DNA from: Peromyscus leucopus
Lineage: Eukaryota > Chordata > Mammalia > Rodentia > Cricetidae
Assembly: GCF_004664715.2 (NCBI RefSeq)
Contig: NC_051071.1
Span: forward strand, 29,824,161-29,888,160
DNA: 64,000 bases
Reading direction: 5' to 3'
Under the pieces are notes generated by a model. It was not told the DNA's origin. It saw only the letters and a program-made list of their open reading frames with translations, and did no database searches. Positions 55,921 to 64,000 of the stretch are shown here, one piece after another; position 1 is the first letter of the stretch, and every line of letters starts with the position of its first letter. Made by a program: the position numbers and the translations under genes.

Positions 55921-56163
55921 GCAAGCTTTATACTCTATTCAAAACCTCCAATATAATAGAGTGAAGAAATAATACACAGACATTTAAGACTAGATTTATA
56001 TTGTCTGGTGCTGTTCTATCTTCCTGGCATCCACTTCATTTTTAATTTTTACACTGGTGAACATTAGAGTCATTTCACCCTTTGGTCTATAGCAAACAAT
56101 GCTGTTGGGAGTTTTTGTGTGGATGTATGACTTTATTTTTGTTGGGTATTCTAGCAGGGTGTT

Positions 56164-56480
56164 TGTTGCTGTTCCCTTTGGGGGCGGGGGCCAAGTAGGT
56201 GCAGAGTCAAACCACACAGACTCTGGGAGAATGTCAAAACAACAACTCAGTTTATTCAGGAAGAGGCAAGCCTTATATACCCTCCACCCCACCCTTGGGG
56301 GAGGTCTGATGAATATGCATCTGCTGGTGTGACACGGCTGTCTCTCATTGGTCTAGGTCATCTCCAGATCATGTTTCAGCTGCTGTTGCTAAGACCATCA
56401 GGCAGACCCAGGCTGGCTCTCAGAAAGTATCTTTTTTACTTGTTTGGGCCTTAAGCCTGTTAGGGATGAGTCATCCCACA
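56164..56480 (-). mobile_element. Solo LTR (class II ERV-like), minus strand
   Basis: On the minus strand the unit begins TGTGGGATGACTC at 56480 and ends AACAGCAACA at 56164 (TG...CA, 317 bp). It carries CCAAT at 56347-56352, a TATA box at 56272-56280 and AATAAA at 56251-56256 in the right order for U3-R-U5. A flank comparison gives GGGTGT (56157-56162) versus GGGTAT (56481-56486), five of six bases, a plausible 6-bp duplication. No internal region, so a solo LTR. Confidence 0.78.
56272..56352 (-). promoter_or_regulatory. LTR promoter signals (CCAAT, TATA)
   Basis: On the minus strand ACCAAT (56347-56352) lies about 70 bp upstream of GTATATAAG (56272-56280). The arrangement is that of a retroviral U3 promoter. 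Activity unknown. Confidence 0.55.
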
Positions 56481-56486
56481 GGGTAT

Positions 56487-56916
56487 AAACCTGATCAGTC
56501 ATTGGCTTGGATGCTAAATTTATACTTACTCATTTTCAGAAACGTTTGATCTCTTCTACCATACCTGACCTTGTATTTCTCTCAGTGATGCGTGTTTTCA
56601 GCTTCTCCACCTGTTCACTTACTCCTGTCCACATTTGCCATGTTAGTGGCTTTGAAGTAGTATCTCTCTGGCATTTTCACTTTCCTTTCATTTAACCATT
56701 CTTTCATGTAGTAAGTGGCCATTTGTAAGTATATGTTGGAAAAACCAAACATGTAAATTTCCCATCATCTAAATATTTTATCATTTTTGTTATAAGTTGC
56801 AAGAGATATTATTTTATGTCTTCTTGGTGATAGTCAGACATATGACCTGATTAAATTTTTCTAAAAAATTCACTTGCTTTACATTGTGTAGCCCCAGATA
56901 GCCCTGCTTAGACGGT
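56487..56916. other. Gene-free stretch; possible L1-like antisense remnant
   Basis: 'tttctttcatgtagtaagtg' and 'accattctttcatgtag' hint at older repeat sequence, but no family can be named. Confidence 0.35.
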
Positions 56917-57326
56917 TGTGCTGGCTAATTTTATGTCAACATGACACAAGTGAAAGTCATCCTAGAGGAGGGAATCTAATTGAGAAAATGCCTCCATAAG
57001 ATCCAGCTGTGAAACATATTTTTATTTAGTCATTGATGGGGGAGGGCCCAGCCCATTGTGGATGATGCCATCTCTGGGCTGCTGACTGTGGGTTCTGAAA
57101 GAATGCAGGCTGAGCAAGCCATGTGAAGCAAGCCAGTAAGCAGCACCCATTCTTGGCCTCTGTATGAGCTCCTGCCTCCAGGTTCCTGTCTTGTTTGTGT
57201 TCCTGTCCTGATTTCCTGCAATGATTAACAGTGATATGGAAGTATAAGCCAAATAAATCTTTCCCTCCACAACTTGCTTTTTGGTGATGATGTTTCATCA
57301 CAACAACAGAAACCACAATGAAGACA
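56917..57326 (+). mobile_element. Rodent LTR-like repeat
   Basis: It starts TGTGCTGGCTAATTTTATG, continues with 'gtcaacatgacacaagtg', 'aattgagaaaatgcctccat', 'gatgggggagggcccagccc', 'gcaggctgagcaagccatg', 'taagccaaataaatctttcc' (AATAAA at 57253) and ends near 'aaccacaatgaagaca'. TG...CA ends and the AATAAA support an LTR. Same type as 27.43-28.26 kb (-) and 31.05 kb (+). Confidence 0.7.
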
Positions 57327-59132
57327 ATTTTCTTTGTTTTTATATCTTATTCTGTATACTGAGTCATCAATAATAGATTGGGATATCCACTTTAGGGCTA
57401 TGGGTTTCTTTTAGGCCATTCAAAAATATTAGTTTTACCATTTACTTAGGATGTGTGTAGCTTCCAGTCTTCTGCATAGTCTAGGTTTAACATCACCAAT
57501 CACTCCTCATAGAATGAAGCATGTACCTATCCATGGTCTTCAAGGCTCCTGGGAATTCAGATCATCCCTGAATCCGGGTATTCTGAGTCAGAGAGAACTC
57601 ATGGAGTGTCCCCTAGACCTTTGTGTATTTGGCTTCACTGATGTTTCCTTATGTTGAGGTGGGTCTTTGTGTGTTTGGCTGATGCTTTCAAGTCTGCCAC
57701 CCGTCTTGCAATGATGCTTCCTGCATCACTGCAGCTCAGCTCAGGTATGTGAATCTCCTGAGCTTCAGGGTTGAAGCTAAAGAAGTCATTTGTGGCTTTC
57801 CTTCTACACATCAACTTCTTGCTGCTCTAGGATCCTGAACATGTGAAGAAAGTTAAGTATCATTTCTCAAACAAGCTTCTGAGAAACACCCAGAAACTCT
57901 TATATTCATAAACATATATAGGAGATCAAAAAGGAACATATTATTTCATAAGAAACATACTTCTGAAAACAAAGACATGTAGACTAGGGGCAAAGGCTGG
58001 AAATACAGGCTTGTTCTTCCTATAATACAACTTTAGTGATCAGAGTTTGGACAGTGAGGGAAATATGGAAAACACTAGGCAGGCTTTCTGAAGAAGAGGA
58101 TGTGAGATTTTTGGAATGCTTTTGCTTTGCTTATAACTTAAATGAATATTCGTTCAATGAACATATTGTAACTATATTGAGTATGCACACTTGCTTATAG
58201 ATGTTAGACATAACATCCATATCAGTGTCTGAAATCTGTGAACTGGAGCAGAAGGTTTCAATCTTTATATTATCATGTGCTGTGATCCTCATGTTTATTA
58301 TGCTAAAGTTTCTTGCACAGAAAGCTTGCCCTCCAGAGTGTCAGTATTTGGAAGATAGAAGAACCTTTAAGAGACAGAGCTTAGAGCAAGAAACCTGCAG
58401 CAACCTAACTACTTCAGGTTAAAGTATTTTTCATGAGTCCCCATAAATCTTGCAAGAGAAAGTTGTCATGAAAACCTCAACCTTGTCAAGGCTGTTGCAC
58501 ACAGAAACTGTCTCAAAAAAACAAAAACAATGACAAAACAACAACAACAACAAAAACACCTCACTGAGTCTCCCTGGCATCCTGTTGGCTTGTGATCTCT
58601 TCTCAGGCAAACTTTGCCCTTGCTCCTAGCTATGAGGTAATAAAAACAAAGAGGGTCCTTGAAAGAACCTGCAGCACACCATTGGGCTTTTAACACTTAA
58701 AACTGAGCTAAATAAACACCATTTTTTTCATAAGTAGCCTACCTCGGGAGTTTCATTATAGCATCTAAAACTGATTCATGTACCACATTTGTTCAAAAGC
58801 CACAGTTTCTAAATAAGTTCCATATTTTCATTGCACTGTGTTAGCCTACTGTCATGTGAGATAATCTTCAAGTGAGCAGAAGCAGATGTATCATACATTT
58901 AAAACTTCTTGCTTGCATGGAATTATTAATACACTCTCAGAAAGATGTTGTCCATGAGTTGTTTCCAAATAAGGATATCAGTTACATCAGTTAAGACAAA
59001 TGTTTAGGCCACAAGTCCCATTCTGCTATGCTTTCCTTCTCATCAGATGAGTTTCAACAGCATCAGGCATTTGGGGGAGCTCTACATAAAGATGAAAGTT
59101 ATTAGAGGTCTATCTACTTCAAAATTAGAACC
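57327..59132. other. Gene-free stretch with a B1-like 3' remnant
   Basis: At 58480-58560 'cacacagaaactgtctcaaa' followed by an A/CAA-rich run looks like the 3' end of an old B1. The rest is unique. Confidence 0.45.
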
Positions 59133-59344
59133 TGGGCTGAAGAGATGACTCAGTGGTTAAGAACACTTATTACTCCTATACAAGACCAGAGTTCGATTCT
59201 TAACACCCGTATGGTGATGCACAACTATCTCTAACTGTAGAAAATACAATGCCCTCTTATGGTATGAATGTGGTGCAAAAACATATAAGCTGGCCAAACT
59301 ATCAACACACATAAAATAAAATAAAATAAAATAAACCTTTTAAA
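59133..59344 (+). mobile_element. B2 SINE
   Basis: 'tgggctgaagagatgactca', 'gtggttaagaacactta', 'gagttcgattcttaaca' (B box) and 'tggtgatgcacaactatct' identify B2. The tail is an AATAA array (59310-59336). Confidence 0.9.
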
Positions 59345-60119
59345 TTATGAAGTAGCTAGAACCATTTTGAAATTTGGAACCAATTTACCAGTGAAAGAAT
59401 GGCCTTCAAGAATATTCCTGTTATTCCAGTGTCAATTACTGGGAAGATGATGTACCAATCAAGGATCCTAGGCCTAAATCATGATAAGTGAACCAATTGT
59501 ATATCACCTACAGCCTGGGGTACATTGGTACTGCATGAAATGTACATGAATTCTGGAGCCAGAAGTCTCACTGTAAAAATTGTTCCAGTTATTGTAAAGT
59601 AAATTCATAAATAGAAAATCTCATTTTCATTGGTGACTCATCAAAACTCAGTTTATCCTGCCTAATATATAAAATTGAATAATGCAGCATATATAAATTA
59701 AAATACACATGACTTGGAAATTTTTTATAGGTTTAACAATATCAGTCTTTTTGTATATATAGACCATGAACTTGGAGTATTACTGAAAGCTATGAACAAG
59801 TTTGTAACAGATAATAAATCAAAGAAACTCAAAAAGAATGCAACCAAGTTCTACAAAAGTCCTCAGGATGTATAAAAGCAGTTCTTATTTGTGCTCTTAG
59901 CTTGACATGTTTCTAAATTAACATTTCATAGTGATGATGCCTGTTGAAGAACTTCGGTAGAAAAAAAATCATGAAATTATCTTTTAATTCCTCCCATAGT
60001 AATTATAATAACATACTAACAAAATGAGTGATAAAATGAAGCCAAAATATAGAAAACAGGATTATAAGAGACCAGTCAGGAAATTAGTAAATGAAGATGG
60101 TGTGATCTTGTCTAAGTCT
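59345..60119. other. Gene-free stretch, unique AT-rich
   Basis: No recognised repeat or coding feature. Confidence 0.45.
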
Positions 60120-60400
60120 GTCAAGGTTGCCATAACAAAAATACAAGAAACTGTGAGGTTTAAAAACATCAAAAAAAATCTATTCTCACACTTCTAGAAA
60201 CTGGGGAACCTAAAACCAAGGTATTAACAGGCCTCTTATCTGGTGAGGGGGTTCTTATTTTCCATAGTCTGGAACTTCCCCATGAAACTTTGTTTGTGGG
60301 AAGACATATGTTTACTCTCTGATGCCTCTTTTTTGATTGTACTCATTCAATTCCAGAAGCTGTTCCACTTATGACTTAAACACCTCCCCAAAAAGCTCCA
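60120..60400 (-). mobile_element. Ancient mammalian repeat, probably LTR type, minus strand
   Basis: 'gttgccataacaaaaataca', 'tctcacacttctagaaactg', 'aaaaccaaggtattaacag', 'gacttaaacacctccccaaa' follow the order of an ancient repeat shared by mammals. Family name uncertain. Confidence 0.45.
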
Positions 60401-60965
60401 ATTCTTATTATGATCATATTGGAAAATAGTTTTCAAAATATAAGGGTGGGAGTAGGTCAAGAGGGTTGTATCATGGAAACAATGGCATTATTCCATAAAC
60501 TTCAAAATACTGGCAGTGTTTGACAATCTGCTCAGATGTGATGGGTGACTCTCCTTTTAATTGAATGTTCCTTTGTGTCTATTATGCATTGATAATTTCT
60601 ATATTATTCTTGAGTCATTCCTGCAGTCTTTGTATTTCCTGGTCTCCTTAAATGCTGAGTCTGATCCTGTGTGGAGCTACAAGCATCATGCATGTTCCTT
60701 ATTCTTGCTCACAGCATTTAAAACCAGGTTCACAGAAAAACTGAGGGTAGACTAGAGTAGCACTTGACAAATGTTCCCATGCATTGTAATTATCTAAAGG
60801 ACATGACACTACTTTAGATGTTGGGTCTTATCTAGACAGATCTTGGTTCTATAGATTTTAAGTGAGATTGGTGGTATGCTTTTCTGGAAATTTCAAGGGG
60901 ATGCTCCTGCAACTGAGACCCTACACTCAGTAGCAGTGGCCTAGTGGAAAGGAAATTAATCTAAT
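60401..60965. other. Gene-free stretch, unique sequence
   Basis: No recognised repeat or coding feature. Confidence 0.45.
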
Positions 60966-60978
60966 AAAGAGTAACCAG
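60966..60978. repeat. B1 target-site duplication, left
   Basis: AAAGAGTAACCAG, identical to 61164-61176. Confidence 0.95.
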
Positions 60979-61127
60979 TTGCCGGGCAGTGGTGGTGCAC
61001 ACCTTTAATCCCAGCACTCGGGAGGCAGAGCCAGGCAGATCTCTGTGAGTTCGAGGCCAGCTTGGACTACCCAGTGAGTTCCAGGAAAAGGCGCAAAGCT
61101 ACACAGAGAAACCCTGTCTCAAAAAAC

Positions 61128-61163
<36 letters not shown>
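60979..61163 (+). mobile_element. Young B1 SINE with 13-bp target-site duplication
   Basis: Full-length B1: 'gccgggcagtggtggtgca', 'cctttaatcccagcactcgg', 'gagttcgaggccagcttgg', 'aaaaggcgcaaagctacac', 'gaaaccctgtctc', then a long nearly pure A tail. Flanks AAAGAGTAACCAG at 60966-60978 and 61164-61176 are identical. Intact CpGs and the long tail indicate a recent insertion. Confidence 0.97.
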
Positions 61164-61169
<6 letters not shown>

Positions 61170-61176
61170 TAACCAG
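61164..61176. repeat. B1 target-site duplication, right
   Basis: AAAGAGTAACCAG after the B1 A-tail. Confidence 0.95.
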
Positions 61177-62334
61177 GCATATAGGTGACAGGTGACAAGT
61201 TTATGGTAGAGGCACTAGCTAGCTTGTTAACAGTAAAATGCTGAGTTAAACCAGAAAATGAAACAAATTGAAGTTTTGTTAACTCGCACACAAGTTATTC
61301 TGAGTAAAAGAATCTAGAGGCCAAGATGCAGAAAGGCACCACAATTTAAAAGGATATTGAACTATACAAAAGTCACTTCTAATTTTTGAGATAAAGGAAA
61401 GAGGGTGAGTAGAATGAAAAGGGGAATGAAATAGTTAAGCAGGGTCTACAAATCCCATACTAAGTTCTGTGCAGAAGGGAAGGATAGGGACTCTACAAGG
61501 GCAAGCATATTTAATATCCCATTCCAGGTTGTGCTGATGCATTATAAATGCACTCTGTGGCTTTACACATTCAGTACAAGTCAACCACAAGTGTATACTC
61601 AGTATTGTGATACAGAAACTGGAAGGATAGGGAAGTGTGTGAATGGAAATAAAATTAACTACTAAGCCTTCCCCTATGAAGATTGCTTAGTTGGAGGTTA
61701 TGGATAAGAAAAGTCTTAAATTTTGAAGTTTCAGGTGTATCCAGGAGCAGAGTTCGCCATTAATAAGACTACAAAATTTACTGTGCAAGGAAGTATATTC
61801 CACAAATGAAAAGTTATTTTACTAGCCATTCCACAAGGACAAAGCCTTGTAAGCAAGGACTGTAATGGGCTCCTCTTGTGTATTGTTGCTATAACCACAG
61901 TAGATTCTAATGATTGAGAAATGAATGTTGCTTACACATATCAGGGAGTTCATATATGTAGATCTGAGGGGCAAATCTTGTATTTCCAAGCTATACCAGA
62001 ATGAAACTGACCATATTACTTTCCTAGGGCTTCCTCAAATAACACAGTTCTACCCACTGTGGCTTAAACAGAAAGAACCTGTTTTCATATTTCCACTAGC
62101 AAAAAGTCCATCATCAATACCTCAACAGGGTCACAGTCCTCTGAGACACTTCTCCTTTTCTTGCAAATGGTCATCTTCTCCATGTACCTTCTCGTGGGCT
62201 TTCTTCTCTGAGTATCTTAGTCCAGTTCCTTTCCTGTTCTTGAAAGATAACACACATTCAGGAATAACACTTTCTCTCGGATTATAAACCAAATGTTTGT
62301 GACTCCCTAAAATTTGTAATTTTTTTTTGAGTGT
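61177..62334. other. Gene-free stretch, unique sequence
   Basis: A 120-residue open frame (61925-62287) has no recognised domain and no splice context. Nothing else seen. Confidence 0.45.
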
Positions 62335-62478
62335 CTCATTCACCTGCCTCCACCTCTAGAGTATTAGGATTATAGGTGTTAGCCAACATGCCCAGCTTAT
62401 GCAGTGCTGAGGATAAAACCCCAGGCTTCACGTATGTTAAGCAAGCACTCTACCTGATGAACTATCTTAACCCTCAAT
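62335..62478 (-). mobile_element. ID-B1 fusion SINE (B4/RSINE1-like), minus strand
   Basis: The plus strand shows B1 head in reverse ('attaggattataggtgttag', 'ccaacatgcccagctt') followed directly by ID in reverse ('gtgctgaggataaaacccca', 'gcaagcactctacctgatga'). The ID-then-B1 order on the minus strand is the known composite of B4-type SINEs. Confidence 0.8.
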
Positions 62479-62559
62479 AGGCTATGATTGGGTAGTGGCC
62501 CTTGGGTTAGAAGATAGTTATCTCAGTCTCTCCTGGATCTTTATTCTCTCTCTCCATTT

Positions 62560-62850
62560 CTTTTTGTCAGACTTTTCACTGCTGTGAACAATGGATCTTG
62601 AAGGTGGAAGGGCTTATTCTGTTCTCCAGTTCAGAAGTCATAGTTCATCATAGTGGGAAGGTTATAAGGTACCAGAATGACTCACATCAAGACCCTGGTG
62701 GAATAGAAAAAAAATAATTATTCTGCTTTTCCCTCTTGCTCCAATTGGGAGGTATCAGTAACCTTCAGTGTGGGTCTTACCTTCTTAGATTATTCCTCAT
62801 GGAAATGTCCTTAGACATTAATAGAAGTGTGATGTACTCTTACATTCTTC
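62560..62850 (-). mobile_element. Rodent LTR-like repeat, minus strand
   Basis: 'cttttcactgctgtgaacaa', 'gggcttattctgttctcc', 'cagttcatcatagtgg'-type sequence and 'gtgtgggtcttaccttctta' follow the order of the repeats at 12.3 and 29.5 kb. Diverged. Confidence 0.45.
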
Positions 62851-63599
62851 TCAGGCCAGTTAAGTTAGATACAAGATGAATACCCTCCCCTTTCTCTTCT
62901 ATCACCTTCTCCTTCTCCATGGAGTAATAAATCAAAAGATAGTTAGACACAAACCAGGAAACGAATTCTCAATGGACACCAGTTATATGGCGCCTTGATC
63001 TAAGACACCCAACCTTCAAAGCCCTGAAAATAGGTTTTGGTAATTAAAACTATACATTTTATGATATTTCTATAATAAAAGATCAAGTGGATAAATATAC
63101 CTCATTCATATTGTCTATTTGTTGAAAGAACTAGTCTTTGAATACAGTTACATTCTGAAATGCTAGAGGTTAAGATTGTGGCACATGGATTTCAGGGTGA
63201 CATAATTCAGACAATAATAGTGACCTCTAAGGAAATGAGATTGATTAGCATAAAAGAAAAATAGTAACAATAGTTAAGCCAAGAATTATATCAAGCAAAT
63301 GGTAGTTCTAGAAACTGAGAAGTTAACATCACCAGAAGAAAGCATGAACTGATTATACTGGTATAAGAAGATACCAATAAATAAGTGTGTAACATCAGGA
63401 ATGGTGAGAAATGTACAGAGGGGAAAGTCTGTTGGGAAAGAGAATAGAAAAGACCAGAGGCAAGCATGAGTCATGTGTTAAATATGGTACCCAGGAGGGC
63501 CTTTATTCAGAAAGGATATTTACCTAATATTCAACCTTTATTTTGATGACATTAATAGCAGGGGATGTTTATTATGCATGCCAATTTAACAACTTTGGG
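62851..63599. other. Gene-free stretch, unique sequence
   Basis: No recognised repeat or coding feature. Confidence 0.45.
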
Positions 63600-63735
63600 G
63601 AACATTTGCCTAGTAGATGTAGGACTAAGCACTTTTCATTCATTATGTTATCTTTACTTATTTGAATGACCTAATGAGATCAGGGAAAGATATTGTTACC
63701 TTTTGATAAATAATGAAATCTAAACTTAGAGACTT
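63600..63735 (-). mobile_element. Probable MIR SINE, minus strand
   Basis: 'actaagcacttttcattcat', 'tatgttatctttacttattt' and 'aataatgaaatctaaactta' follow the reverse MIR order. Confidence 0.5.
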
Positions 63736-63811
63736 AGCTTATGGGTATACATTGAGAACAGACAAGGTGGGGTGGGTTTTCGTTGTGTTTTTTTTCCATT
63801 TTTGTGTATGT

Positions 63812-63812
<1 letters not shown>

Positions 63813-63893
<81 letters not shown>

Positions 63894-63926
63894 ATATATG
63901 TATATATGTATATATATATATATATT
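63813..63926. repeat. (TA)n(TG)n(TATG)n compound microsatellite
   Basis: About 23 TA units pass into 14 TG units and then TATATG/TATA variants. Open frames on both strands across it are low-complexity. Confidence 0.98.
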
Positions 63927-64000
63927 TGCATTTTGCACAAATGTGTGAATGCACATGTGAGTGCATGTATGTATGTGGAAGCCTACAGTTGATGTCTGGA

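Noticed and set aside
63726..63992. Open frames over the TA/TG array on both strands
   Set aside because: Microsatellite translation only.

Overview
This window is non-coding, repeat-rich, AT-rich mammalian DNA from a rodent. I found no protein-coding host gene, exon chain, tRNA, rRNA or CRISPR array. The rodent evidence is an ID-type SINE, an ID-B1 fusion SINE, B1, B2 and B3 SINEs, and L1 families of rodent type. The young B1 copies (13.4, 21.0 and 61.0 kb) carry a 3' half with 'GGCGCAAAGCT(A/G)CACAGAG', which I associate from memory with cricetid rodents, perhaps Peromyscus-like. The family is inference; the rodent call is firm.

Layout. 0-4.2 kb: an old Lx-type L1 (ORF2 remnant plus long 3' UTR, + strand), opened by an ERV fragment (about 0.54-1.07 kb) and by a solo LTR with a perfect 6-bp target-site duplication (2.32-2.80 kb). 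4.2-18.6 kb: mostly unique DNA with L1 3' ends, B1, MIR, LTR-like repeats and microsatellites. 18.6-20.6 kb: a young 5'-truncated L1 whose first ~38 bp are inverted (twin priming), followed by an older antisense L1 and a B1. 22.5-25.4 kb: a cluster of L1 3' ends in both orientations, including a second twin-primed L1 inside a B3 SINE. 27.4-31.4 kb: nested LTR-type repeats and an ID SINE.

31.8-38.4 kb: the main landmark, a full-length L1 on the minus strand. It has a 12-bp perfect target-site duplication, two 5' UTR monomers, ORF1 with a coiled coil, ORF2 with endonuclease and reverse-transcriptase motifs, and a 3' UTR. ORF1 has one small deletion and one CGA-to-TGA type stop. ORF2 is broken by 1-bp deletions, most of them in homopolymers, and a 31-bp tandem duplication.

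38.4-64 kb: mostly unique DNA with a two-LTR element on the minus strand (42.0-44.1 kb), a 56-bp tandem duplication (41.8 kb), MaLR-type LTRs (51-54 kb), a polypurine tract (55.7 kb), a solo LTR with visible promoter signals (56.2 kb), B2 copies, a fresh B1 with a 13-bp duplication (61.0 kb) and a long AT/GT array at the right end.

Nothing here forms an operon or pathway. The only former protein-coding capacity is L1 ORF1/ORF2. I saw no convincing new biological system; the most informative signals are the retrotransposition scars and the pattern of frameshifts in the young L1 copies. Repeat boundaries and family names were assigned by eye, so ends are accurate to about 10-50 bp unless a target-site duplication fixes them.
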